64,000 nt of DNA from Desmospora profundinema (GTDB lineage Bacteria; Bacillota; Bacilli; Thermoactinomycetales; DSM-45169): contig NZ_JAVDQG010000004.1 of NCBI RefSeq assembly GCF_031454155.1, forward strand, positions 124,001-188,000, read 5' to 3'. The translations under genes were made by a program, and so were the position numbers. Below the pieces are notes generated by a model that searched no databases, was not told the DNA's origin, and was given only the letters and a program-made list of their open reading frames with translations. Each line of letters starts with the position of its first letter. Positions within the stretch are counted from its first letter, which is position 1. Below are positions 34,395 through 43,762 of this stretch, one piece after another.

Positions 34395-37111
34395 CAGGCG
34401 TTGACTTCTTCTTTGTTGTCCAGGAACTGGCGCAACACGGTTTGCAGGATGCCGCCGTTTTTGTAGTACTGAATATCCACCTGGCTGTCCAGCCGGATGA
34501 TGGCGTCAAACTCCACCACCGATCCGTCGGCTTTGGTCGCTTTTACCTTTACGTTCTGTAAGGGCTGGATGTGATCGTTTAAGCCGAGGATGTCGAAGGT
34601 TTCCTCGCCGGTCAAGCCGAGGGATTGCCAGCTGTCCCCTTCGGAGAATTGCAGCGGCAGCACACCCATGCCGACCAGGTTGCTGCGGTGGATCCGCTCA
34701 AAGCTCTCGGCGATGACGGCTTTGATCCCCAGCAGATTGGTTCCTTTGGCGGCCCAGTCACGGGAGGAGCCGGTGCCGTATTCCTTACCGGCCAGAACCA
34801 CCAACGGGGTGTTTTCTTCTTTGTATTTCATGGCTGCATCATAGATGGCCATGGTTTCACCGGAAGGCACATGCTTGGTAAAGCCGCCTTCGGTTCCAGG
34901 GACCATCTGGTTGCGGATGCGGATATTGGCGAAGGTACCCCGGGTCATGACACGGTCGTTCCCGCGGCGGGAGCCGTAGGAGTTGAAGTCGCGGGGGGCG
35001 ACATGGTGCTCCTTCAGGTATTTTCCGGCCGGGCTGGTGGGTGCGATGGCACCGGCAGGGGAGATATGGTCGGTGGTGACGGAATCCTTCAGGATGGCCA
35101 GGGCACGGGCGCCGCTGACTTCCCGGATCGGCTCCACTTCGGGGGACAGATCCACAAAGAACGGAGGCTCCTGGATATAGGTGGAGTTTTCGTCCCACTC
35201 GTACAATTCCCCTTCGGGGGTGTCCATTTGGTTCCAGCGTTCGTTGGCATCAAAGACCTGAGCGTACTGTTCCCGGAATTGGTCGGCGTTCATGGACGCC
35301 TCCACCGTTTTCAGGATTTCCTCGTTGGAGGGCCACAGATCCCGGAAGAAGACCGGGTTTCCGGCCGAATCGTGCCCGATCGGTTCCGTTTCGAAATCGA
35401 TATCGACGGTACCGGCCAAGGCATAAGCGACCACCAATGGCGGGGATGCCAGATAGTTGGCTTTTACATCGGGATGGATCCGTCCTTCGAAGTTCCGGTT
35501 CCCGGACAGGACGGAAGCCGCTGTCAGGTCGTTGTCGTTGATCGCTTGGGAGATTTCCTCCGGCAGCGGGCCGCTGTTTCCGATACAGGTGGCGCAGCCG
35601 TAACCGGCCAGGGTGAAGCCCAGTTTGTTAAGGGACTCCAGCATGCCGGACTTTTTGAGGTACTCGGTTACCACTTTGGAACCCGGGGTGAGGCTGGTTT
35701 TCACATAAGGCGGTACGGTCAGTCCTTTTTGCACCGCTTTGTGGGCTACCAGTGCCGCACCCAGCATTACCGACGGGTTGGAGGTGTTGGTGCAGCTGGT
35801 GATGGCAGCGATGACGACGGAGCCGTTATCCAGCTCAAAGCGCTTGCCGTCCATCTCCACGGCCACTTTCTTCGATTTTTCCTGAACCCCGAAACCGCCT
35901 TCTTCGATGGGTTTAGCCAGGGTTTCGTTCCAGGACTGTTTCATGTCGGAGAGTTCGATGCGGTCCTGGGGACGGCGCGGACCGGCCAAGCTGGGTTTGA
36001 CATCGCCCAGGTCCAGTTCGATGGTATCGGTAAATGCCGGATCCGGGGTGTCATCGGTACGGAACATGCCTTGTGCCGTGTAGTATTCCTTCACCAGTTC
36101 CACCAGTTCGTCATCGCGGCCGGTGCTTCGCATATAGTTGAGGGCTTCCTCATCCACCGGGAAGAAGCCGATGGTGGCACCGTACTCGGGAGCCATGTTG
36201 GCCACGGTGGCACGGTCTGCCAAGCTGATGTTGGAAAGACCCGGACCGTAGAATTCGACGAATTTGCCCACTACGCCTTTTTTCCGCAGCATCTGTGTAA
36301 CGGTGAGCGCCAAGTCGGTAGCGGTGGCACCATCGGCCAATTGGCCGGTCAGTTTGAAGCCGATCACTTCCGGGGTGAGGAAGTACAACGGTTGCCCCAG
36401 CATGCCGGCTTCCGCTTCGATGCCGCCCACACCCCAGCCGACGACACCCAAACCGTTGATCATGGTGGTGTGGGAGTCGGTTCCGACGAGAGAGTCCGGG
36501 AAAACTTCCGTTTCACCGTCCACTTGGCGGGTGGCGGCCACTTTGGCTAAATACTCCAGGTTTACCTGGTGGACAATCCCGGTGGCGGGGGGGACTGCAC
36601 GGAAGTTGTCAAAGGCTTCCTTGGCCCAGCGCAGCAAGCGGTACCGCTCTTCGTTCCGTTCAAATTCGCGGTTCATGTTGTACTCAAGGGCATCTTCGGT
36701 CCCGAATTTGTCCACCATCACCGAGTGGTCGATCACCAGGTCGACGGGGATGAGCGGGTTGATGCGGTCCGGGTTGCCGCCCACCCGCTGCATGGCGGAG
36801 CGAAGGGCCGCCAGGTCCACTACGGCGGGCACGCCGGTGAAATCCTGCAACACGATCCGGGCGGGTTTAAACGCCACCTCTTTTTTCTCTTTCAGATCGG
36901 TCCAGTTGGCCAATTGTTCGATATGTTCCTTGGTGACGCCGACGCCGTCCTGCTGACGGACTGCCGCTTCCAGCAGTACCTTGATGGAGAAGGGCAGGCG
37001 GGATACAGGTCCTACGCCTTGTTCCTCCAAGCCGGCCAGACGGTAGTAGTGATAATCCTTGCCGGCGGCAGAGAGTTTGGTGCGCACACCAAACAAATCC
37101 TTTTTGGACAT
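34394..37111 (-). CDS. acnA: Aconitate hydratase AcnA
   Basis: TCA-cycle enzyme of about 905 aa (citrate to isocitrate), of the AcnA/IRP1 length and domain order. Iron-sulfur ligands lie in [15 protein letters not shown] and [13 protein letters not shown]. Other marks are [20 protein letters not shown] and the swivelling-domain [19 protein letters not shown] 37111 has an ideal AAGGAGG. The longer frame upstream is not conserved. In Bacillus this protein also binds iron-responsive RNA when apo. It is divergent from an IclR-type regulator. Confidence 0.96.
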   Translation of the reverse strand: MSKKDLFGVRTKLSAAGKDYHYYRLAGLEEQGVGPVSRLPFSIKVLLEAAVRQQDGVGVTKEHIEQLANWTDLKEKKEVAFKPARIVLQDFTGVPAVVDLAALRSAMQRVGGNPDRINPLIPVDLVIDHSVMVDKFGTEDALEYNMNREFERNEERYRLLRWAKEAFDNFRAVPPATGIVHQVNLEYLAKVAATRQVDGETEVFPDSLVGTDSHTTMINGLGVVGWGVGGIEAEAGMLGQPLYFLTPEVIGFKLTGQLADGATATDLALTVTQMLRKKGVVGKFVEFYGPGLSNISLADRATVANMAPEYGATIGFFPVDEEALNYMRSTGRDDELVELVKEYYTAQGMFRTDDTPDPAFTDTIELDLGDVKPSLAGPRRPQDRIELSDMKQSWNETLAKPIEEGGFGVQEKSKKVAVEMDGKRFELDNGSVVIAAITSCTNTSNPSVMLGAALVAHKAVQKGLTVPPYVKTSLTPGSKVVTEYLKKSGMLESLNKLGFTLAGYGCATCIGNSGPLPEEISQAINDNDLTAASVLSGNRNFEGRIHPDVKANYLASPPLVVAYALAGTVDIDFETEPIGHDSAGNPVFFRDLWPSNEEILKTVEASMNADQFREQYAQVFDANERWNQMDTPEGELYEWDENSTYIQEPPFFVDLSPEVEPIREVSGARALAILKDSVTTDHISPAGAIAPTSPAGKYLKEHHVAPRDFNSYGSRRGNDRVMTRGTFANIRIRNQMVPGTEGGFTKHVPSGETMAIYDAAMKYKEENTPLVVLAGKEYGTGSSRDWAAKGTNLLGIKAVIAESFERIHRSNLVGMGVLPLQFSEGDSWQSLGLTGEETFDILGLNDHIQPLQNVKVKATKADGSVVEFDAIIRLDSQVDIQYYKNGGILQTVLRQFLDNKEEVNA

Positions 37112-37320
37112 GTGGATAACCTCCTTGGAAAAGGATAAGTACAAAAACGATTGTTTCGTTTGATGAAACCGCGTTTCTTTTTCATTTCCATTATACAATG
37201 GACCCCTCTTCTTTGTATACCCCTTTACGGTCCTATTCTCTCTTTCATAATGGAAAAAAGCAGGGTATAATGGATAATAAAAATCATTTTCATTAGACGG
37301 AACTAAAGGGGCAATCCGCG

Positions 37321-38064
37321 ATGGAAACCAAGAAAACCGTGCGCGCCGCTGAGCGTGCGTTGGATATTCTGCTCTGTTTCACCGAGGCACCGGAACTGAG
37401 CCTGACGGAAATCGCGCGGATGACGGATTTGAACAAAAGCACGGTGTACCGTCTGTTGGCTACGTTGGAGGAGAAGGGCTTTCTTATTCGGGACGGCGAC
37501 ACTGAAAAATATCGGCTGGGCTTTCGCATCTGGGAGTTGTCTACCCATCTTTCCCAATCGGACGATCCGGCTATTCTTTTCCTGCCCGAAATGGAAAAGC
37601 TGCGTGATGCCATCGAGGAGACTGTCAGCTTATATGTCCGGGACGGATATGAACGAATCCGGGTGCAGGCGGTGGAGAGCAACCAAGCCATTCGCCGCGT
37701 GGCACCGATCGGGGCTCGTATGCCCTTGGCGGTGGGGGCGTCCAGCAAAGTGCTTGCCGCTTTTTCGGAGCCGTCGGAGCAGGCTTTGATCTTGGGCGAT
37801 CCCGGTTGGCCGGAAACGGTGGACCAGGGAGAGTATCTGCAACAGTTGCAGAGGATTAAAAAAGAAGGTTATGCCACCAGTGTGGAGGAACGGGAAGCGG
37901 GCACCTCCGCCGTTGCGGTCCCCGTTTTTGACCGCCACGGTAAAATTGTTGCCGCTCTGGCCGTTTCCGGTCCCGTCGGCCGGCTGACCGTGGATCGGAT
38001 GAAAGAAGTGGTCCCCCATGCGATTGAGGCGGCGGAGCGGATGCAAAAGATGATGAAAAAATAA
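37321..38064 (+). CDS. IclR-family transcriptional regulator
   Basis: A 247-aa regulator. The N-terminal winged helix (about 5-65) reads [20 protein letters not shown] and [20 protein letters not shown]. The effector domain ends with [20 protein letters not shown] and [10 protein letters not shown], typical of IclR ligand-binding domains. It is divergent from acnA with about 210 bp between, so it may act there, though no operator is recognised. AAGGGGC precedes the ATG. Confidence 0.88.
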   Translation: METKKTVRAAERALDILLCFTEAPELSLTEIARMTDLNKSTVYRLLATLEEKGFLIRDGDTEKYRLGFRIWELSTHLSQSDDPAILFLPEMEKLRDAIEETVSLYVRDGYERIRVQAVESNQAIRRVAPIGARMPLAVGASSKVLAAFSEPSEQALILGDPGWPETVDQGEYLQQLQRIKKEGYATSVEEREAGTSAVAVPVFDRHGKIVAALAVSGPVGRLTVDRMKEVVPHAIEAAERMQKMMKK

Positions 38065-38114
38065 GGATCGGGAAAGAATAAACTTAAAAACCATTACGGC
38101 AAGGAGGGTCCGTC

Positions 38115-38564
38115 ATGGTGAAGCCGGATCGCGAAGCCTTAAAAAAGCGGCTGACCCCGATGCAGTATCAAGTGACGCAGGAAAACGGAACGGAACCGCC
38201 GTTTCGAAACGAATACTGGGACAACAAACGGGAAGGGATCTACGTCGACATCGTCTCAGGGGAGCCCCTGTTCAACTCGACGGATCAATACGATGCCGGT
38301 TGCGGCTGGCCCAGCTTCACCCGGCCGATTCAAAAGGAAGAGATCGAGGAACGGGAGGACCGAAGCCACGGCATGTTCCGCACCGAAGTGCGCAGCAAAA
38401 CCGCCGACTCCCACCTGGGCCACGTCTTTCCCGACGGCCCCGGACCGGAAGGCCTGCGCTACTGCATCAACTCCGCCGCCCTGCGTTTTATTCCCAAGGA
38501 GGAGTTGGAGCAGGAAGGATATGGGAAGTATCGGAAGTTGTTTAAAACCACCGGCGATCAATAA
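38115..38564 (+). CDS. msrB: Peptide-methionine (R)-S-oxide reductase MsrB
   Basis: A 149-aa repair enzyme that reduces methionine-R-sulfoxide. Motifs: [52 protein letters not shown] and the catalytic cysteine in [13 protein letters not shown]. The zinc CxxC pairs of one MsrB subgroup are missing. MsrA is not fused or adjacent. AAGGAGG precedes ATG 38115, and a terminator overlaps the stop. Confidence 0.94.
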   Translation: MVKPDREALKKRLTPMQYQVTQENGTEPPFRNEYWDNKREGIYVDIVSGEPLFNSTDQYDAGCGWPSFTRPIQKEEIEEREDRSHGMFRTEVRSKTADSHLGHVFPDGPGPEGLRYCINSAALRFIPKEELEQEGYGKYRKLFKTTGDQ

Positions 38565-38580
38565 GCCGATGGTTTTTAAA
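38541..38580. terminator. Bidirectional terminator at msrB stop
   Basis: TTTAAAACCA(C)CGGC...GCCG(A)TGGTTTTTAAA, one mismatch. It spans the stop codon between convergent genes. Confidence 0.75.
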
Positions 38581-38619
38581 TGAATGGCGAATTTGATTTT
38601 CAACACCCTGATAGGATTA

Positions 38620-38964
38620 TTACGACAGATCCTCATTTCTGTCAAAGCCATAATCCCTTTCGACCCGACACACTCTGGTTTTGTATCGAAGATACCACTG
38701 TGCTTTTCCTTTTTGCTGAGCCAGTTGATGGAGTGAATGTTCCTTCCAATTTTGAATGGCTTCTGTGGATTCCCAATAAGAAATCGTCAACCCAAAGCCG
38801 TTTTTATCCCGTACACTTTCCACGCCTAAAAATCCCGGCTGATCGGAGGCCAGCTTCACCATTTTTTCCCCCATGACCTCGTATCCGTTGTCGTCTTCAC
38901 TGCGTTCCGAGGAAAAAATGACGGCATAATAAGGAGGGTTGGGGGTTTTCGCGATGTGACTCAT
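38620..38964 (-). CDS. Antibiotic-biosynthesis-monooxygenase (ABM) domain protein, YqjZ-like
   Basis: A 114-aa dimeric alpha-beta barrel protein. YYAVIFSSERSEDDNGYEVM, QPGFLGVESVRDKNGFGLTI and SYWESTEAIQNWKEHSLHQL match the YqjZ-type ABM domain. Members include heme-degrading and quinone-oxidising monooxygenases, and many have no known activity. It is convergent with msrB. Function not assigned. Confidence 0.83.
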   Translation of the reverse strand: MSHIAKTPNPPYYAVIFSSERSEDDNGYEVMGEKMVKLASDQPGFLGVESVRDKNGFGLTISYWESTEAIQNWKEHSLHQLAQQKGKAQWYLRYKTRVCRVERDYGFDRNEDLS

Positions 38965-39074
38965 GACGGATCCCTCTTCTCTTTTGCGATTTACTATTTC
39001 GGATCATTGATTTTATTATCGGATAAGAGGAGCCGCATGACTACCCGATCATATTCCTTACAATAAAAAACCAA

Positions 39075-39107
39075 AAGAAGACCGGCATCTTGGTGCCGGT
39101 CTTCTTT
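39075..39107 (-). terminator. Terminator of ptsG
   Basis: AAAGAAGACCGGCA/TGCCGGTCTTCTTT with a six-base loop, 11 bp past the ptsG stop; T- and A-runs on either side. Confidence 0.88.
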
Positions 39108-39117
39108 CGTTTAAAGA

Positions 39118-41067
39118 TTAGTCTTCGCTTTTAATGGAAACGATTCCTGTTTCACCGGAACGGACGTCTCCGTCTTTGAGAAGGGTCAGCTTTTCTCCTT
39201 CTTCCAAGTTGGTGATCACAATGGGGGTGATCGTCGATTTGGCTTTTTTCTTCACGGCATCCAGGTCCACTTTCAGGAGGCGTTGTCCCTGTTTGACCCG
39301 GTCGCCCTTTTTGATCAGGAGATCGAAACCTTCTCCTTCCATCTTGACGGTGTCGATCCCGACGTGGATCAGGATCTCGATCCCGTGGTCGGATTGAATG
39401 CCGATGGCGTGTTTGGTGGGGAAGACGTTGATCACTTTGCCGTCCACAGGGGAGACGACGGTGCCGTCGGCGGGTTCAATGGCAAAGCCGTCGCCCATCA
39501 TTTTGCCGGAGAAGACTTCATCGGGAACTTTCGTGATGGGCAGGATCTTCCCTTTCATCGGGGCGCCGATTTCCTCCCGGCCGTCGGTGCTCCGGACGCT
39601 TCCATCTTCTTTGGTTTGGACCGGTTCCGTGGTACGCGGTTTTTTACCGCGGATGATATCCTGTATTTGGCCTTTCAGATTATCGGACTGGGTTCCAAAA
39701 ATAGCCTGGATGCTTTCGCCGTAGACCAGTACACCCGAGGCCCCCAGCTTTTTGAGGCGGTCTTGGTCCACTTGTTTCGCATCTTTGACGATCACGCGCA
39801 GACGGGTGATGCAAGCATCCAGGTTGGCGATGTTGTCTGCGCCGCCGAAAGCGTCCAGCACGTCGTGGGCCAATTCGCCTTCTTTACCCGCTTCCGTGCT
39901 GTCGTCGGCATCATCTTCATCCTCGCGACCCGGTGTTTTCAGATTGAACTTGCGGATTGCGAAGCGGAAGCCGAAGTAGTAGATCACTGCGAAGGCTGCA
40001 CCGACGGGCAGGATCAGAATCGAATTGGTGGACAGGTTCCAATACAGGAGATAGTCGATCACTCCGCCTGAGAAAGTCATTCCCGCTTTGACACCGAGGA
40101 AATCCATCAGGGCGAAAGAGATACCGGCGAACAGGGCGTGAATGGCAAACAGCAGCGGCGCGACGAACAGGAACGAAAATTCAATCGGCTCCGTAATCCC
40201 CGTCAGGAACGAAGTGAGGGCAGCGGACAACATAATGCCGCCTACCACTTTTTTCCTCTCTTTGCGCGCTTCATGGTAGATGGCCAAGGCGGCCGCCGGC
40301 AGACCGAACATCATAAAAGGAAACTTTCCGGTCATAAAGGTTCCCGCCGTAGGATCTCCGCCGAAGAAGCGATGGAAGTCTCCACGGAAGACTTCGCCGG
40401 CAGCGTTTTGAAAGGTGCCGAACTCAAACCAGATCGGTGAGTAAAAGATGTGATGCAAGCCGAAAGGGATCAGAGAACGCTCGATGACGCCGAAGATAAA
40501 GGCGGCCAATAAGGTATTTTGACCCGTTACCGCCGTGCCGAAGGTATCGATGACCGACTGAATCGGCGGCCAGATGAAAAAGAAGGCGATTCCCATCAGG
40601 AACGAAGTAACGGCGGTAACGATCGGAACAAAGCGTCGTCCCCCAAAAAAGCCGAGATACGGGGGCAGCTGAATATCATGGAATCGATTATATAGATACG
40701 CGGCTACAATCCCCATGATAATCCCGCCGAACACCCCCATCTGGATGGTGTCGATGCCCAGTACCTGGACCGTCTCCAAGCCTTGATCATTGGCCAGGAT
40801 CCCCATGGTGGTGTTCATAATCAGATAACCCACCACTGCGGCGACACCGGCGGTGCCTTCACCGCCAGCCAAACCGATGGCTACGCCAATTGCAAACAAT
40901 AGAGGCAGGTTGTCAAAAATGACGCCGCCTGCTTGTTCCATCAACGGAATGTTGAGAACGTTTTCATGTCCCAGCCCGAGCAACAAACCCGCAGCGGGCA
41001 AGAGGGCGACAGGCAGCATCAGAGCCCGTCCGACCCGTTGTAACACAGCAAAAGCCTTTTTGAACAC
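39118..41067 (-). CDS. ptsG: Glucose PTS transporter EIICBA (PtsG)
   Basis: A 649-aa phosphotransferase permease with domains in order EIIC (about 1-390, [19 protein letters not shown]), EIIB (about 400-480, phosphocysteine in [15 protein letters not shown]) and EIIA (about 510-640, active His in [17 protein letters not shown]). Glucose specificity is suggested by similarity in EIIC and EIIB; an N-acetylglucosamine transporter is a less likely alternative. The GTG start has GGGAGG. Two blocks upstream of it lie a palindromic CAAGCGCTTG and a long leader. I could not identify a GlcT antiterminator target with confidence. Confidence 0.9.
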   Translation of the reverse strand: MFKKAFAVLQRVGRALMLPVALLPAAGLLLGLGHENVLNIPLMEQAGGVIFDNLPLLFAIGVAIGLAGGEGTAGVAAVVGYLIMNTTMGILANDQGLETVQVLGIDTIQMGVFGGIIMGIVAAYLYNRFHDIQLPPYLGFFGGRRFVPIVTAVTSFLMGIAFFFIWPPIQSVIDTFGTAVTGQNTLLAAFIFGVIERSLIPFGLHHIFYSPIWFEFGTFQNAAGEVFRGDFHRFFGGDPTAGTFMTGKFPFMMFGLPAAALAIYHEARKERKKVVGGIMLSAALTSFLTGITEPIEFSFLFVAPLLFAIHALFAGISFALMDFLGVKAGMTFSGGVIDYLLYWNLSTNSILILPVGAAFAVIYYFGFRFAIRKFNLKTPGREDEDDADDSTEAGKEGELAHDVLDAFGGADNIANLDACITRLRVIVKDAKQVDQDRLKKLGASGVLVYGESIQAIFGTQSDNLKGQIQDIIRGKKPRTTEPVQTKEDGSVRSTDGREEIGAPMKGKILPITKVPDEVFSGKMMGDGFAIEPADGTVVSPVDGKVINVFPTKHAIGIQSDHGIEILIHVGIDTVKMEGEGFDLLIKKGDRVKQGQRLLKVDLDAVKKKAKSTITPIVITNLEEGEKLTLLKDGDVRSGETGIVSIKSED

Positions 41068-41224
41068 GGTGAAACCTCCCTATAAAATAAAGATCTCGTA
41101 GCACTGCGCAAACAAGTAAAAGCAACAATCATGCCAATTGAAAATAGGGTTCGGGTTCACTGGTGGAAACGACTCGATTGCTTCTCCTAGGGAATAAGCT
41201 GTGCAACGGTTGGCCCGGATAGTG

Positions 41225-41238
41225 TGCAAGCGCTTGTC
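41225..41238. promoter_or_regulatory. Weak cre-like palindrome upstream of ptsG
   Basis: TGCAAGCGCTTGTC contains the perfect dyad CAAGCGCTTG and resembles the CcpA consensus at its centre but not its ends. It lies 160 bp upstream of the ptsG start. The rest of 41068-41356 shows no gene. Confidence 0.3.
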
Positions 41239-41356
41239 TGTCCGTATCCGTTTCGGCAGGGTCGATAGACCGTTGGGATCACAGATTGATTTCATGTTTG
41301 GCTTCATTCCGCACGTAAAGCTGTCCAGTGTGCACTTCCAGCGTATTTTTAGATCT

Positions 41357-41409
41357 CAAAACGCTCCCGGTGGGGGAGCAACCGAAGGACCCGTCCGGGA
41401 GCGTGTTTT
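41357..41409 (-). terminator. Terminator of COX IV gene
   Basis: AAAACGCTCCCGG...CCGGGAGCGTGTTTT with a long loop, 13 bp past the stop on the minus strand. Confidence 0.65.
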
Positions 41410-41421
41410 CGTCTGTCTGTT

Positions 41422-41721
41422 TTATCCTCTCAACCACCAAATCGCAACAGCGATGATCACACTGAACCCAAGACCGCTCACCATAAACAGAATGGGAAGC
41501 TGGTGTCGTCGATCCAAGTGCATGAAGGTTGCCAGCTGCAATACGGTTTGGATGGCCGCCAGTACCAGGATGACGGTTAAGGTGAGCCCCCTCGGGAGAT
41601 ACTCGGTGGCGACAGCGGCAAATGCGATCGCTGTCAAAAGAATCATCCATCCAAAGGCCCGGATGTGCTTTCCGGAGGTTTCCCGGGGTCTGGTGTTTTC
41701 ACGGTGATCGGTGTGGGTCAT
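41422..41721 (-). CDS. Orphan cytochrome c/quinol oxidase subunit IV
   Basis: A 99-aa protein with three membrane helices of the prokaryotic COX4/QoxD family: GWMILLTAIAFAAVATEYLP, LTVILVLAAIQTVLQLATFMHL and a final helix GFSVIIAVAIWWL. The FMHL at the end of helix two is a family mark. No catalytic subunits are nearby. A second orphan of the same family is encoded at 56177-56482. It may add to an oxidase encoded elsewhere or have diverged in role. Confidence 0.8.
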   Translation of the reverse strand: MTHTDHRENTRPRETSGKHIRAFGWMILLTAIAFAAVATEYLPRGLTLTVILVLAAIQTVLQLATFMHLDRRHQLPILFMVSGLGFSVIIAVAIWWLRG

Positions 41722-41808
41722 GGGAATTCCGCCTTTTCGGTGTTTCTACCTTGCAGGGTGCACCTTTTGGGGTTGCTTTATGCGAATTGGATTCGCTCTC
41801 GTTTTGCA

Positions 41809-42006
41809 CTCGGGCTTGTCTGGTTATTCAATTTCCCGCAAAATAAGAGAGGGTCGGTGTGGCTTTTGATTCGTCTTTGCACTCATAGAGCACAAGTCTC
41901 GCCCGGGTCACTGTTGTTCCCTGGTCTCGCTATGCGCTTTTGCAAAAAAGGAAGACGGCCATACCGGCCCGGGATCTCGCGCTACGGATTGTTCAGACAC
42001 GCCCTA
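41809..42006 (+). repeat. Type-1 MITE-like repeat, copy D (with cassette)
   Basis: Left side GGGCTTGTCTGGTTATTCAA, internal cassette ACTCATAGAGCACAAGTCTC...GGTCTCGCTATGCG (about 41880-41939), right end ATTGTTCAGACACGCCCTA. The left terminal TA is lost (CTCGGGC). The remaining sequence from 41722 to 42078 shows no gene. Confidence 0.75.
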
Positions 42007-42078
42007 AAGCACACGTCTTCCTTTGATGGACGACAGGCGTTGATTTGGATACAATACAGACAAGGAGGGATGGATGGT

Positions 42079-42519
42079 ATGGCACAAGATTTTTACATTC
42101 AACAAATGCAAATGATGGTTCAACCGATGCGGGATGAGCTGACTCGGATCGGTTTTACAGAATTGACTACACCGGAGGAAGTGGAACAAGCCTTGGAAGG
42201 CGAGGGCGCCAAGGGGACGGCTCTGATCGTCGTCAATTCGGTCTGCGGATGCGCCGCCGGACTGGCCCGGCCGGCTGTGGCCCACTCTCTCAACAATAAG
42301 AAGAAACCGGACCATTTGTTCACTGTGTTTGCGGGACAAGACAAAGAAGCAACGGCAAAAGCCCGGGAATACTTCACCGGCTATCCGCCGTCCTCCCCGT
42401 CTTTCGCCTTGATGAAAGACGGAGAGCTGGTACACATGGTGCAGCGTCACGAGATCGAGGATCGTTCGCTGGAAGAGATCGCTGCCAACCTGACCAGCGC
42501 TTACGACAAGCATTGCTAA
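42079..42519 (+). CDS. Bacilliredoxin BrxA/BrxB family
   Basis: A thiol-disulfide protein of about 146 aa that removes bacillithiol from S-bacillithiolated proteins. The active site CGC lies in VVNSVCGCAAGLARPAVAHS, and MMVQPMRDELTRIGFTEL and SPSFALMKDGELVHMVQRHE are typical of the YphP/YqiW family. ATG 42079 is 10 bases after AAGGAGG; an ATG at 42070 is too close. It implies the organism uses bacillithiol. Confidence 0.93.
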   Translation: MAQDFYIQQMQMMVQPMRDELTRIGFTELTTPEEVEQALEGEGAKGTALIVVNSVCGCAAGLARPAVAHSLNNKKKPDHLFTVFAGQDKEATAKAREYFTGYPPSSPSFALMKDGELVHMVQRHEIEDRSLEEIAANLTSAYDKHC

Positions 42520-42597
42520 AAGCACCCCTTGTGGGGTGTCAGGTTGATGTTTAACGTGAGATTGGGGAACGAAGGTGACCATGGCGAGACCTTATGC

Positions 42598-42720
42598 TTT
42601 GAGAGCCTGTCTATCTTCCGTAAGAGCAGGAGAGGGTCGGGATGGCTGGCGGAGAGCCTTTGCCGTTTTTTGCAACGAAACGAAGACAGCCATCCCGACC
42701 CGGTCTCGCCCTACAGATGA
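42598..42720 (+). repeat. Type-1 MITE-like repeat, copy E (cassette-free, ends decayed)
   Basis: Core CGGGATGGCTGGCGGAGAGC / TTTTTTGCAACGAAACGAAG and CAGCCATCCCGACCC arms match the family. The CCTTTG|CCGTTTTTT junction is the empty-site form of the cassette in the 60521 copy. Terminal TAGGG motifs are no longer present. Confidence 0.65.
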
Positions 42721-42800
42721 TTTCACCTACCTTCCGTAAAACGGGACTCGGGTCTGTGGTCGTCCCCTCTTCCTGCAATAAAGCGTTTGTCAGCAGCTTC

Positions 42801-42824
42801 AACGCCCCTCCGGGGCGTTTTTTG
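42801..42824 (+). terminator. Intrinsic terminator
   Basis: AACGCCCC-TCC-GGGGCGTTTTTT, a classic plus-strand terminator. No plus-strand gene lies immediately before it; the nearest is the bacilliredoxin, with a repeat between. Confidence 0.8.
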
Positions 42825-42841
42825 TATAGGTCATAAAAAAA

Positions 42842-42881
42842 CTACCGGATGTTTCGCCCAAAAAGGGTGAACATCCGGTGG
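42842..42881 (-). terminator. Terminator of esterase gene
   Basis: ACCGGATGTT(T)CGCCC...GGG(T)GAACATCCGGT, just past the stop on the minus strand; a T-run follows on that strand. Confidence 0.75.
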
Positions 42882-42885
42882 GAGG

Positions 42886-43614
42886 TTACATTCCGAAAAA
42901 GAAAGCTAACGCTTGCGGCAGATCCTTTTGCCAGAATCCCCAGGTATGGTTGCCATCCTGCTCGGTATAATGGATGCGGGCATCCTTTTCCTGCAGGGCG
43001 CGGTGGACTTCGCGGTTGCGACTCAGCAGATCCAAATTACCTATATGGGTGGGGACTGCTGTTTCCGCTTTCCCGATCGTTTGATAAATCTCCAGGTGGG
43101 ACAAGGAATCGGTGTGACGGATCGCTTCCAGCGTCGGTTCCAGAAACGCACCGGATTGGGACAGAATCCGGTGAAATTGCTGCGGATTCTGAAGGGCCAG
43201 ATGGAGAGAGACCGTCCCTCCCAGGGAGGAACCGCCCAGCACACGTTCTCCGGGAATGGCTGCAACGGGAAACTCGCCTTCTACATAAGGCAGGAGTTCA
43301 TCCGTAAAAAAGCGAAGATAAGGTTGGTGGCGTTCACCGACCGGGGCGTACTCAGATGTTCGCTTCTCCTTATCCACCGGTATGGCCACGGCTGCAAAGG
43401 GGCGGATCTCTCCGTCCAGGATCAACCGGTTGGCCTGTGTGGCCAATCGGCCCAAGTTTAAATAATCGTCACCGTCCTGGAGATAGAGAACGGGATAGGA
43501 AGCATGGTCGTCATGTTCCGGCGGGAGATACACTTGAATGCTTCGGGTTTCCCCCAGGTGGCTGCTTTCCACTTCTCCATTGACAATCGTCCGTTTCAAG
43601 TATCGCTGGTCCAT
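42886..43614 (-). CDS. Alpha/beta hydrolase, Fes/esterase-D-like
   Basis: A 242-aa cytosolic hydrolase of the putative esterase family. It opens with a carbohydrate-module-free strand region (SIQVYLPPEHDDHASYPVLY), and the nucleophile serine is in RVLGGSSLGGTVSLHL, the catalytic His in DGNHTWGFWQKDL. Relatives include enterochelin esterases and YbbA-type ferri-bacillibactin esterases, but no siderophore genes are nearby, so specificity is open. Convergent with nothing, monocistronic. Confidence 0.85.
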   Translation of the reverse strand: MDQRYLKRTIVNGEVESSHLGETRSIQVYLPPEHDDHASYPVLYLQDGDDYLNLGRLATQANRLILDGEIRPFAAVAIPVDKEKRTSEYAPVGERHQPYLRFFTDELLPYVEGEFPVAAIPGERVLGGSSLGGTVSLHLALQNPQQFHRILSQSGAFLEPTLEAIRHTDSLSHLEIYQTIGKAETAVPTHIGNLDLLSRNREVHRALQEKDARIHYTEQDGNHTWGFWQKDLPQALAFFFGM

Positions 43615-43762
43615 AGAACACCACTCTTCTTTCCAATCGTGTCCTTTATTTTACCCTATTTTGATGCCGGCGTCTCATTTTCGAGGGAAAAGGCAGATGG
43701 GACGCGTTTTTTCGAAACCCTCTATGTTGTACAAACTTTTTGATGTGCGGGGTGAACGATGG

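Noticed and set aside
34625-36550. 641-codon open frame on the plus strand
   Set aside because: Lies wholly antisense to acnA, which has full aconitase motifs; the product shows no recognisable domain and reflects codon bias of the opposite strand.
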